A stretch of DNA of 64,000 nucleotides from Oleomonas cavernae. GTDB taxonomy: Bacteria > Pseudomonadota > Alphaproteobacteria > Zavarziniales > Zavarziniaceae. The position numbers were made by a program, and so were the translations under genes. Within the stretch, counting starts at the first letter, position 1, and the number at the start of each line of letters is the position of its first letter. The stretch covers positions 2,384,001-2,448,000 of the forward strand of contig NZ_QYUK01000011.1 of the NCBI RefSeq assembly GCF_003590945.1. Direction: 5' to 3'. Positions 27,793 to 38,060 of the stretch are shown one piece after another. The notes below the pieces were generated by a model that searched no databases, was not told the origin of the DNA, and saw only the letters and a list, made by a program, of their open reading frames with translations.

Positions 27793-29297
27793 TCACTGCC
27801 CCGCATCGGCGGGGTCGCCATCGAAATCGTTCATGAAGCCCTTCAGGGCGTCCTCGCTCGACATGGCCGGGCGGGCGTTGCCGTCGGCGTCCAGCGTGCG
27901 GGCGGCGAAGACCTGGGCGGGCAGCCAGGTGGCCAGCGCCGGCATGGCCCAGACCACGCCCATGGCCACCACCTGGATCGCCACGAAGGGCACGATGCCG
28001 CGGTAGATATCCGAGGTCCGCACCGAGGCCGGTGCGATGCCGCGCAGGTAGAACAGGGCAAAGCCGAAGGGCGGGGTCAGGAACGAGGTCTGCAGGTTCA
28101 CGCCCATCAGCACGCCCAGCCACACCGGGCTGATGTCGAAGCCCAGCAGGACCGGGCCGGCGATCGGCACCACGATGAAGATGATCTCGAAGGTGTCGAT
28201 GAAGAAGCCCAAGATGAACATCACCAGCATCACGGCGAAGATCGCCCCGAAGGCGCCGCCCGGCAGATCGCCCAGGACCTGTTCGACCAGCGTGTCGCCG
28301 CCCAGGCCCCGGAACACCAGGCTGAAGGCCGAGGCGCCCATCAGCACGACGAAGACCATGGACGAGATGGTCAGGGTCGAGCGCATCACCGCGCGCAGCC
28401 GGGCGAAATCGAAGGTGCCGTTGACCCGCGCCAGGATCATCGCGCCGACGGCCCCGACCGAGGCGGATTCGGTCGGCGTGGCGATCGAGGCCATGATCGA
28501 GCCCAGCACCGCCAGGATCAGCAGGATCGGCGCGACCAGCGCGATCAATGCCTCCAGCACCACGCCACGGCCGCTGGTCGAGGCCAGCATGTCAGGCTCG
28601 AGCGCCGGTGCCGACTTGGGGCTGATCCAGGCTTTGAACAGCACCCAGAGCAGGTAGAGCACGGCGAGCATGACACCGGGGATCAAGGCGCCGGCGAACA
28701 ACTGCCCGACCGAGACGGGATCGGGCGCGTAGTTGCCCTTGGCCATCTGGGCCGTGGCATTGGCGCCTTGCAGGATGTCGCCAATGAAGATCAGCACCGT
28801 CGAGGGCGGGATGATCTGGCCCAAGGTGCCCGACGCGCAGATGACGCCGGTGGCGAGCTTGGGATCGTAGCCGGCACGCAGCATGGCCGGCAGGCTGAGC
28901 AGGCCCATGGTGACCACGGTGGCGCCGACGATGCCGGTCGAGGCGGCCAGCAGCGCACCGACGATCACCACGGAAACGCCCAGGCCGCCGCGCAGGCGCC
29001 CGAACAGGCGGCCCATGGCGATCAGCAATTGCTCGGCCACGCCGGAGCGTTCCAGCACCACGCCCATGAAGACGAACAGGGGCACGGCGACCAGAACCTC
29101 GTTGGTCATGGTGCCGAAATAACGCTCCGCCAGGCTCGACAAGTCGAAATTGAAGGCGCCGAAGGCCTCGCCCAGCAGGGCGAACAGCACCGCCGTGCCG
29201 CCCAGCGTGAAGGCCACGGGAAAGCCCAGCATGACCACGCCGATGGTCGACAGGAACAGGAGGACGGCGAGAACCTCGCCGATCTCATGGGGGTCAT
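27793..29297 (-). CDS. dctM: TRAP transporter large permease
   Basis: Inner-membrane permease of about 500 aa with a dozen hydrophobic segments (VLAVLLFLSTIGVVMLGFPVAF, IVGALLAASTGIVGATVV, CASGTLGQIIPPSTVLI, SFLTPPFGFALFYLRG). Adding one base to the G run at 29289-29293 gives the start MTPHEIGEVLAVL at 29297, in the normal ATGA overlap with the dctQ stop. As written, the open frame can only start inside dctQ at 29331 (MPPAWKAKRWRHDPHE). The C-terminus has an unusual acidic tail (EDALKGFMNDFDGDPADAGQ). Confidence 0.9.
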
Positions 29298-29842
29298 GGC
29301 GCCACCTCTTCGCCTTCCAGGCGGGTGGCATAGGCGAGGTCGCCTTTCAGCACCAGCAGGGAGCGGGCGATGACCACCAGACCCTGCAAGCCGACCAGGA
29401 CGCAAAAGACGAAGAGCGAGCCCTTGAGCACCCACAGGCCGGGCATGCCGCCCGGCTGGGGCGAGTGTTCGCCCACGGCATAGGATGCGACGAAGAAGCG
29501 CCAGGAGGCACCGGTGATCACCGCGAGCCAGGGCAACAGGAAGACGACGACGCCGAACAGGTCGAGCCAGGCACGGCCGCGCGGGCCGGCGCCGCGATAG
29601 AAGATGTCGACCCGGACATGGCCGCCGAGCTGATAGGTGAAGCCCGCGCCGACCAGGAACACCAGGGCATGGAGCCAGACATAGAGTTCCTGCAGCCAGA
29701 TATAGCCCAGGCCCGCGAAGTAGCGCAGGAAAGCGACGGAAAAGCAGATCAGGACGCAGCCCAGTGTCGCCCAGGACAGAACGCTGCCGACGGCACCGTT
29801 CAACCGCTCCGCCCCGCGGACGAAGCCCCGCAATGCGCCCAT
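29294..29842 (-). CDS. dctQ: TRAP transporter small permease
   Basis: A 182-aa membrane protein with four hydrophobic segments (ATLGCVLICFSVAFLRYFAGLGYIWLQELYVWLHALVFLVGAGFTY; LFGVVVFLLPWLAVITGASW). WLQELYVWLHALVFLVGAGFTY with HVRVDIFYR is diagnostic of DctQ. GGGGAG precedes the ATG. It is cotranscribed with dctM. Confidence 0.92.
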   Translation of the reverse strand: MGALRGFVRGAERLNGAVGSVLSWATLGCVLICFSVAFLRYFAGLGYIWLQELYVWLHALVFLVGAGFTYQLGGHVRVDIFYRGAGPRGRAWLDLFGVVVFLLPWLAVITGASWRFFVASYAVGEHSPQPGGMPGLWVLKGSLFVFCVLVGLQGLVVIARSLLVLKGDLAYATRLEGEEVAP

Positions 29843-29911
29843 CGCGCTCCCCTCAGCGTTCCCTCAGGACATCTTGGCGGATGGGGGTGAGTCTGCCAAC
29901 TCCTCGCAAAA

Positions 29912-30026
29912 CGTCATCCCGGCGCAGGCCGGGATCCATTGGGGGAGCAAGCGAGCCATATCGGTGCAGGCTCGCCCGCGATCTCGATCTCGATCACGAT
30001 GGATCCCGGCCTGCGCCGGGATGACG
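29912..30026. repeat. REP-related palindrome, long variant
   Basis: CGTCATCCCGGCGCAGGCCGGGATCC and its inverse (ending GCCGGGATGACG) flank an unrelated centre rich in CGATCTCGATC. It lies between dctQ and the end of hydA. Confidence 0.8.
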
Positions 30027-30041
30027 GATAGGGCGTGCCCT

Positions 30042-31613
<1,572 letters not shown>

Positions 31614-31627
31614 TTACATCTTGTCCG

Positions 31628-32596
31628 TCACCGCGTGGCTCCAGGCGCCTTCGGGGCCTTGGTGATCACCGGGTCGGAACCGCCCGAGAGCAGGGTCTTC
31701 ACCGTGCGCTCGTAATCGGCCGGGTCCAGGGCACCGGTGGAACCCGCGGTCAGCTTGTTGATCTCCTCCATCATGGTGACCTGGTGCCCTTCGGTCTGGG
31801 CCCCGGTCGCGTCGTTGTCGAGGACGATCTTGGCCGCCTCCGCCGGGTGCTGGCGCGCCCATTCCCAGCCGGCCATGCTGGCCTTGACGAAGCGGGCCAT
31901 GGTGTCGACGAAGGCCGGGTCCTTGAGCTTGCTCTCGAGCACATAGAGGCCGTCTTCCAGGGTCGCGACGCCCTCGTCCTCGTATTTGAAGACGATCAGC
32001 TCCTCGGGCTTCACCCCGGCCTCGATGATCTGCCAGTACTCGTTATAGGTCATGGTCGAGATGCAGTCGGCCTGCTTCTGCAGCAACGGATCGACGTTGA
32101 AGCCCTGCTTCAAGACCGTAACGCCCTTGGGGCCACCGGTGGTGGGGATGCCGAGCTTGGCCATCCAGGACAGGAACGGATATTCGTTGCCGTAGAACCA
32201 GACGCCCAGGGTCTTGCCGGGGAAGTCGGCCGGGGTCTTGATGCCGGTTTCCTTGCGACAGGTCAGCATCATGCCCGAGCGTTTGAACGGCTGGGCGATA
32301 TTGACCAGGGGCACGCCCTTCTCGCGCGAGGCGAGCGCCGAGGGCATCCAGTCGATGATCACGTCGGCGCCGCCGCCGGCGATGATCTGGGGCGGCGCAA
32401 TGTCCGGGCCGCCGGGATTGATGGTGACGTCGAGGCCGGCGGCCTCGTACAGGCCCTTGTCCTTGGCGACGTAATAGCCGGCGAACTGCGCCTGGGTCAC
32501 CCACTTGAGCTGGAGGGTCACCTTGTCGGCGGCCTGGGCCACGCCCGCCGTCAACCCCATGGCCAGAATGGCCGCCCCCGCGATCAACCGTTTCAT
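31628..32596 (-). CDS. ABC transporter substrate-binding protein (NMT1/THI5-like)
   Basis: A 322-aa periplasmic protein with a Sec signal (MKRLIAGAAILAMGLTAGVAQAA). Then VTLQLKWVTQAQFAGYYVAKDKGLYEAAGLDVTINPGG, typical of the NMT1/ThiY pyrimidine-precursor binders. The cluster suggests a pyrimidine or hydantoin ligand (inference). It starts 2 nt after the second permease gene. Confidence 0.88.
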   Translation of the reverse strand: MKRLIAGAAILAMGLTAGVAQAADKVTLQLKWVTQAQFAGYYVAKDKGLYEAAGLDVTINPGGPDIAPPQIIAGGGADVIIDWMPSALASREKGVPLVNIAQPFKRSGMMLTCRKETGIKTPADFPGKTLGVWFYGNEYPFLSWMAKLGIPTTGGPKGVTVLKQGFNVDPLLQKQADCISTMTYNEYWQIIEAGVKPEELIVFKYEDEGVATLEDGLYVLESKLKDPAFVDTMARFVKASMAGWEWARQHPAEAAKIVLDNDATGAQTEGHQVTMMEEINKLTAGSTGALDPADYERTVKTLLSGGSDPVITKAPKAPGATR

Positions 32597-32598
32597 GC

Positions 32599-33567
32599 CT
32601 AAACTCCCCGTTGCCGATAGGATGGATGCCAGAAGGTAAGCCGCCGCTCCGCCATCGCGACCAGGCCGTAGAAGGCGGACCCGGCGACGGCGGCGAGGAC
32701 GATTTCAGCCCACACCATGTCGAGGTTCATGCGCCCGACCTCGGTCGAGATGCGAAAGCCCATGCCGACGATGGGCGTGCCGAAGAACTCCGCCACGATG
32801 GCGCCGATCAGGGCCAGGGTCGAGTTGATCTTCAGCGCATTGAAGATGAAGGGCATGGCGGCGGGCAGGCGCAAGCTGACCAGGCTCTGCCAATAGGACG
32901 CGGCATAGGTGTCGAGCAATTCGCGCTCCTGCACGCTGGCGGCGGCGAGGCCCGCGACCGTGTTCACCAGCATGGGGAAGAAGGTCATGATGACCACCAC
33001 CGCCGCCTTGGACGGCCAGTCGAAGCCGAACCACATGACCATGATCGGGGCGACGCCCACGATCGGCAGGGCGCTGGCGAGATTGCCCAGGGGCAACAGG
33101 CCGCGCTTGAGGAACGGCACCCGGTCGGCCAGGATGGCGACCAGGAAGCCGCCCAGGCAGCCCAGGGCGTAACCGGCCAGGACCGCCTGCAGGAAGGTCT
33201 GCCGGAAATCGGCCAGCAGGACATCGGCCGAGGTGAAGAGCCGCGCCACGATCAGGCCCGGCGACGGCAACAGGACCTGGGGCACATTGGCCCCCACCGT
33301 CACCACCTCCCACAGGAAGACCAGCCACAGGCCGAAGATGGCGGGCACCGCCAGGTCGGCCAGGCGCTGGTGACGCGCATTGCGGCTGCGGAAGGCGGCG
33401 AGCGTGCTCAGGCCCTGCCAGGCGATGACGGTGAGCACCAGCACCGACAGCCACAGGCCTGAACTGAAGGGCCAGACGTCCGGCCCGGTGTGAACGCTGA
33501 ACAGCGCCACGATCGCCCCGGCCAGGGCGAAGAGCAGGAAGGCGACAGCGGCCCGCAGGGTCTTCAT
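32599..33567 (-). CDS. ABC transporter permease (SsuC/TauC type), second copy
   Basis: A 322-aa inner-membrane permease with the EAA-loop region ELLDTYAASYWQSLVSLRLPAAMPFIFNALKI and several hydrophobic segments, including AAVAFLLFALAGAIVALF at the N-terminus. The start at 33567 overlaps the previous permease as ATGA. The reading frame remains open far upstream, but that part is a shadow of the first permease. It pairs with that permease as a heterodimeric channel. Confidence 0.9.
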   Translation of the reverse strand: MKTLRAAVAFLLFALAGAIVALFSVHTGPDVWPFSSGLWLSVLVLTVIAWQGLSTLAAFRSRNARHQRLADLAVPAIFGLWLVFLWEVVTVGANVPQVLLPSPGLIVARLFTSADVLLADFRQTFLQAVLAGYALGCLGGFLVAILADRVPFLKRGLLPLGNLASALPIVGVAPIMVMWFGFDWPSKAAVVVIMTFFPMLVNTVAGLAAASVQERELLDTYAASYWQSLVSLRLPAAMPFIFNALKINSTLALIGAIVAEFFGTPIVGMGFRISTEVGRMNLDMVWAEIVLAAVAGSAFYGLVAMAERRLTFWHPSYRQRGV

Positions 33568-34469
33568 GGCCGCCCTCCCATGGCCCGCAGCACCGCACGC
33601 TCGATCAGGCTCATCAGCGCGACCAGCGCGGCGGCCAGCAGGGCGGCGGTGATCAGGGCGGACCAGATCTGGATGGTCTGGCCATAGTAGGAACCGGCCA
33701 GCAGGCGGGCACCCAGGCCGGCCTGGGCGCCGGTGGGCAGTTCGGCGATGATGGCGCCCACCAGGCTGATGGCGATGGCAACCTTGAGGCTTGCAAACAG
33801 GAAGGGCAGCGCGGTGGGCCAGCGCAGCTTGAAAAAGGTCTGCGCGCCCGAGGCGTTGTAGGTACGCATCAGGTCCATCTGCAAAAGGTCCGGCGCACGC
33901 AGGCCCTTGACCATGCCGATGACCACGGGAAAGAAGCACAGATAGGTCGAGATCACCGCCTTGGGGATCAGGCCCTTGAGACCCACGGCGCCCAGCACCA
34001 CGATGACCATGGGCGCGATCGCCAGGATCGGGATGGTCTGGGAGGCGATGATCCAGGGCAGCAGGCTTTTCTCCAGCGCCCGGACATGGACGATGCCTAC
34101 CGCCAGCACGATGCCCAGCAGCGTACCGGCGGCAAAGCCCAGCAGGGTCGAGGAGAGCGTCACCCAGCCGTGATAGACGAGGCTGCGCTTCGACGTGATG
34201 GCAGTATCGACGATGGTCGCCCACATCTCCGCCGCCACCTGGTGGGGGGCGGGTAACAGCGGGCGTTCCTGGGCCCAGGTGCCGGCGATCAGGTCGCCGG
34301 TGGTCCAGTCCGCCCCCTGGCGAGCGAAGGCATCGATCTGCAGGTCGGCATTCAGCCACACCGCCGCGGCGTACCACAGGACCAGCAGGCCGAGTGAAAC
34401 CACCGCCACCGGCACGGCATCGCCGGCCGAAATGCCGCGCAGTCCCGGTGCCGTGATCGCCGCCGCCAT
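33564..34469 (-). CDS. ABC transporter permease (SsuC/TauC type), first copy
   Basis: A 301-aa permease: VVSLGLLVLWYAAAVWL, VTLSSTLLGFAAGTLLGIVLAV, WIIASQTIPILAIAPMVIVVLG, then the EAA-loop MDLMRTYNASGAQTFFKLRWPTALPFLFASLKVA. It starts 5 nt after the ATPase gene ends and overlaps the next permease by 4 nt. Confidence 0.9.
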   Translation of the reverse strand: MAAAITAPGLRGISAGDAVPVAVVSLGLLVLWYAAAVWLNADLQIDAFARQGADWTTGDLIAGTWAQERPLLPAPHQVAAEMWATIVDTAITSKRSLVYHGWVTLSSTLLGFAAGTLLGIVLAVGIVHVRALEKSLLPWIIASQTIPILAIAPMVIVVLGAVGLKGLIPKAVISTYLCFFPVVIGMVKGLRAPDLLQMDLMRTYNASGAQTFFKLRWPTALPFLFASLKVAIAISLVGAIIAELPTGAQAGLGARLLAGSYYGQTIQIWSALITAALLAAALVALMSLIERAVLRAMGGRP

Positions 34470-34474
34470 CGCGC

Positions 34475-35299
34475 TCAATCCTCGTAGGCGTGACCGGCCC
34501 GCAGGCCTTCGCGAACGCGGTGGGCGATTTTCAGGAACTCCGGCGTCTCGCGGATGTCGAGGCCGCGGCCGCGCGGGAAATGGCTCTCGATCACGTCGAT
34601 GATGCGGCCCGGGCGCGGCGACATGACGACGATGCGGGTCGACAGGAACACCGCCTCGGGGATCGAATGGGTGACGAAGACCACGGTCTTGCCGGTCTTG
34701 TCCCACAGGCCCAGCAATTGCTCGTTCAGATGGTCGCGGACGATCTCGTCCAGGGCGCCGAACGGCTCGTCCATCAGCAGCAGGTCGGGCTCGAAGCACA
34801 GGGCCCGGGCGATCGAGGCGCGCTGCTGCATGCCGCCTGACAGTTGCCAGGGAAATTTCCGCTCGAAGCCGCTCAAGTTGACCAGGTCGAGATAGCGCCT
34901 GGCCCGCTCCTTCCGCTCGGCCGCCGGCAATCCCATGATCTCCAGCGGCAGGGTCACGTTGCGTTCGATGGTGCGCCACGGATAGAGCGCCGGGGCCTGG
35001 AAGACATAGCCGTAGGCCCGCTTCTGCCGGGCTTCCTGGGGGCTGAGGCCATTGACCGAAATCTTGCCCGATGTCGCCTTCTCGAGATCGGCGATGACCC
35101 GCAGCAGGGTGGTTTTGCCGCAGCCCGACGGCCCGATGAAGGAGACGAAATCACCCTGGGCGATACGCAGATCGACGTTGGACAGGGCATAGACCGGGCC
35201 GTCATTGGTCTGAAAAGTCAGCGACAGCCCCTCGATATCCACCACCGCCTTGGGGCTTGGCGCCAGGGTTTGCGTCATTCTCAGGGCCATTCCCGCCAT
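34475..35299 (-). CDS. ABC transporter ATP-binding protein
   Basis: A 274-aa ATPase: Walker A GPSGCGKTT, Q-loop FQAPALYPW, signature LSGGMQQR, Walker B LLLMDEPFGALDE and the H-loop VTHSIPEA. It belongs to the nitrate/sulfonate/taurine-type family, matching the two permeases. Starts at 35299, 35290 or 35278 are possible; 35299 has the best purine-rich leader. Confidence 0.92.
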   Translation of the reverse strand: MAGMALRMTQTLAPSPKAVVDIEGLSLTFQTNDGPVYALSNVDLRIAQGDFVSFIGPSGCGKTTLLRVIADLEKATSGKISVNGLSPQEARQKRAYGYVFQAPALYPWRTIERNVTLPLEIMGLPAAERKERARRYLDLVNLSGFERKFPWQLSGGMQQRASIARALCFEPDLLLMDEPFGALDEIVRDHLNEQLLGLWDKTGKTVVFVTHSIPEAVFLSTRIVVMSPRPGRIIDVIESHFPRGRGLDIRETPEFLKIAHRVREGLRAGHAYED

Positions 35300-35322
35300 T
35301 GCCGCCCCCTGCCCCGGCAGAC

Positions 35323-36570
35323 TCAATTCGCCTGGCCCGCCTTCTCGAGGATGGCGCGCAGCAGCACCTGGCCGCCGGCGGCGACCCATTCGGGGGTCGC
35401 GTCCTCGATCTCGTTGTGACTGATGCCATCGATACAGGGGATGAAGATCATGGCCGTCGGCGCCACACGGGCGAGATAGCAGGCATCATGCCCTGCCCCC
35501 GACACCATGTCTCGCGCCGCGAAGCCATGTTCGGCCACGCCCTTGCGCACCGCTTCGATGCAGTCGTCGTCGAAATGCACGGGCTTGTAGTAGAAAATCT
35601 GCTCGATTTGGACATCCAGGCCGATTTCGCCGCAGATCCTGGCCACGCCTTCGCGCATCGCCTGGTCCATGCCGGCCAGCACCGCGTCTTCCGGGTGGCG
35701 GAAGTCGATGGTCATGAACACCCTGCCGGGGATCACGTTCCTGGAATTGGGATAGACCTGCATCATGCCCACGGTGGCGCAGGCGCGCGGGGCATTGGCC
35801 AGCCCCACCTTGTTCACCAGGTCGACGATGCGCGCCGCCCCCAGCAGGGCATCCTTGCGTCTGGTCATGGGGGTGGGGCCGGCGTGGGATTCAACGCCGG
35901 TGATGGTCAGTTCGTACCAGCGCTGGCCCTGCGCGTCGGTGACCACGCCGATGGTCTTGCCCTCGGCCTCCAGGATCGGGCCCTGTTCGATATGGGCCTC
36001 GAAATAGGCATGGACCGGGCGGCCGCCCACCGGCGCCTCGCCGGCATAGCCGATGCGGGCCAGTTCCTGGCCCATCGTCTTGCCTTCCGTATCGGCCCGG
36101 GAGAGGCCGTAGTCGAGATCGAAGACGCCGGCGAAGACACCCGAGGCGACCATGGCCGGGGCGAAGCGCGAGCCTTCCTCGTTGGTCCACACCGCGACCT
36201 CGACCGGGTGTTCGGTCTCGTAACCCAGGTCGTTCAGGCTGCGCACCACTTCAAGGCCGGCGAGGACACCGTAGACGCCGTCGAAGCGCCCGCCGGTCGG
36301 CTGGCTGTCCAGGTGGCTGCCGGTGATCACCGGGGGCAGGTCATTGTTGCGGCCGGGGCGGCGGGCGAAGATGTTGCCCATCTTATCGACCGAGATGGTA
36401 CAGCCGGCCGCGCGGCACCAATCCACGAACAGGTTGCGGCCCTGCTTGTCGAGGTCGGTCAAGGCCAAGCGGCAGACGCCGCCCTTGGGCGTCGCGCCGA
36501 TCTTGGCCATCTCCATCAGGCTTTCCCACAGACGGTCGCCATTGATCGAGAGATTGCGATTGTCGGCCAT
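35323..36570 (-). CDS. Zn-dependent M20 hydrolase, N-carbamoyl-amino acid hydrolase / beta-ureidopropionase type
   Basis: A 415-aa amidohydrolase of the AmaB/allantoate amidohydrolase group. Metal-binding blocks are GSHLDSQPTGGRFDGVYGVLAGLE, WTNEEGSRF, HIEQGPILEAEG and AGHDACYLARVAPTAMIFIPCIDGISHNEIE. In this cluster the likely job is to release beta-alanine from N-carbamoyl-beta-alanine made by hydA. AGGAG precedes ATG 36570. A RutR-like site lies 30 bp upstream. Confidence 0.92.
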   Translation of the reverse strand: MADNRNLSINGDRLWESLMEMAKIGATPKGGVCRLALTDLDKQGRNLFVDWCRAAGCTISVDKMGNIFARRPGRNNDLPPVITGSHLDSQPTGGRFDGVYGVLAGLEVVRSLNDLGYETEHPVEVAVWTNEEGSRFAPAMVASGVFAGVFDLDYGLSRADTEGKTMGQELARIGYAGEAPVGGRPVHAYFEAHIEQGPILEAEGKTIGVVTDAQGQRWYELTITGVESHAGPTPMTRRKDALLGAARIVDLVNKVGLANAPRACATVGMMQVYPNSRNVIPGRVFMTIDFRHPEDAVLAGMDQAMREGVARICGEIGLDVQIEQIFYYKPVHFDDDCIEAVRKGVAEHGFAARDMVSGAGHDACYLARVAPTAMIFIPCIDGISHNEIEDATPEWVAAGGQVLLRAILEKAGQAN

Positions 36571-36600
36571 GCTTTCGCTCCTCAATCCAACAGCGTCAAG

Positions 36601-36616
36601 TTGACCGCCTGGTCAG
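36601..36616. promoter_or_regulatory. RutR-like operator upstream of the ureidopropionase gene
   Basis: TTGACCGCCTGGTCAG matches the E. coli RutR palindrome TTGACCA-N2-TGGTCAA at 12 of 14 defined positions. RutR controls pyrimidine catabolism and responds to uracil. It sits 30 bp before the ATG at 36570. Confidence 0.65.
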
Positions 36617-36647
36617 GTTGCTGGCAACAGGTTTCGCGCCCCGCTAC

Positions 36648-36727
36648 CGTCATCCCGGCGAAGGCCGGGATCCATTCCGGGGCAGCGCGCGACGTCTCAA
36701 TGGATTCCGGCCTTCGCCGGAATGACG
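36648..36727 (+). repeat. REP palindromic repeat, 80 bp
   Basis: Full copy: CGTCATCCCGGCGAAGGCCGG, centre GGGGCAGCGCGCGACGTC, right arm ending CGCCGGAATGACG. It lies between preA and the ureidopropionase gene. The orientation of the centre is taken as +. Confidence 0.9.
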
Positions 36728-36741
36728 GTTGGGGAGACAAG

Positions 36742-38045
36742 TCACTCCGCCGCCCTGGCATTGGGGTTGTTGGGGTGCGTGGTCCAGTTGCTGTAGCTCA
36801 GGCCCGCCTGGCGCCCGGTGCGGACGTCGAGGCCCATCACCGGCTCCAGGGTGATGCAGCCCTCGATCGGGCAGACGTTGACGCACAGGTTGCAGCCCAC
36901 GCATTCCTCGTCGATCACCTGGAACTGGCGCTGGCCATCGACCATGGCCGTGATCGCCTGGTGCGAGGTATCCTCGCAGGCGATGTGGCAGCGGCCGCAT
37001 TTGATGCACTGGTCCTGGTCGATGCGCGCCTTCACGGCATAATCCAGGTTCAGGTACTGCCAGTCGGTCAGGTTGGGCACCGCGCCGGCGACGAAATCAT
37101 CGATGCTGCTGTGACCCTTGCCGTCCATCCAGGCCGACAGGCCGGTGATCATTTCCTGGACGATGCGGAAGCCGTAGACCATGGCGGCGGTGCAGACCTG
37201 GACATTGCCCGAGCCCAGGGCCATGAACTCGGCCGCGTCGCGCCAGGTGGTGATGCCGCCGATGCCCGAGATCGGCAGGCCGCGGGTTTGCGGATCGCGG
37301 GCGATCTCCGCCACCATGTTGAGGGCGATGGGCTTCACCGCCGGGCCGCAATAGCCGCCGTGGGTTGCCTTGCCGTCGGTCGCCGGCACCGCGACCATGG
37401 TGTCGAGGTCGACGCCGACGATCGAATTGATGGTGTTGATCAGCGAGACCGCATCGGCCCCGCCGCGCCTGGCTGCGCGGGCCGGGCCGCGGATGTCGGC
37501 GATATTGGGGTCAGCTTCACGATCACCGGCATCCGGCTGTGCTGCTTGCACCAGCGGGTGACCATTTCGACATATTCGGGCACCTGGCCGACGGCAGAGC
37601 CCATGCCACGTTCCGACATGCCATGGGGACAGCCGAAGTTCAGTTCGACACCGTCGGCCTCGGTCTCTTCGACATCGCGGAGGATGGCTTTCCAGCTTTC
37701 CTCCTCGCACGGCACCATCAGGGAGACGACCAGGGCCCGGTCGGGCCAGTCGCGCTTCACCTGCTTGATCTCGCGCAGGTTCACCTCCAGGGGGCGGTCG
37801 GTGATCAGCTCGATATTGTTGAAGCCCAGCACGCGGCGGTCGGGCCCGTGGATGGCACCGTAACGCGGGCCGTTCACATTGACCACGGGCGGGCCGGCTT
37901 CGCCCAAGGTTTTCCAGACCACGCCACCCCAGCCGTCCTTGTAGGCGCGGACGACGTTATAGGCCTTGTCGGTGGGCGGGGCCGAGGCGAGCCAGAACGG
38001 GTTGGGCGACTTGATGCCGGCGAAGGTGGAGACGAGACTGGCCAT
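36742..38045 (-). pseudogene. preA: NAD-dependent dihydropyrimidine dehydrogenase subunit PreA, one missing base
   Basis: Catalytic subunit of about 434 aa reducing uracil/thymine. The first frame has an FMN barrel start (LVSTFAGIKSPNPFWLASAPPTDKAYNVVRAYKDGWGGVVWKT), GVELNFGCPHGMSERGMGSAVGQ with the active-site Cys region, and VIVKLTP. It then shifts. The second frame gives NIADIRGPARAARRGGADAVSLINT, GGYCGPAVKPIALNMV, ISGIGGITTWRDAAEFM and two 4Fe-4S motifs (CIKCGRCHIAC; CVGCNLCVNVCP). The run of four G at 37507-37510 needs one more to read KLTPNIADI. As written the first product ends at 37440. Confidence 0.88.
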
Positions 38046-38060
38046 GGCGTGATCTCCCCT

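Noticed and set aside
27694-29373. 559-aa + strand frame opposite dctM
   Set aside because: His/Asp/Gln-rich shadow of a hydrophobic membrane protein on the other strand.
32599-34377. A fused 592-aa permease
   Set aside because: The upstream half is an out-of-frame shadow of the first permease. The ATG at 33567 in an ATGA overlap begins the real second permease.
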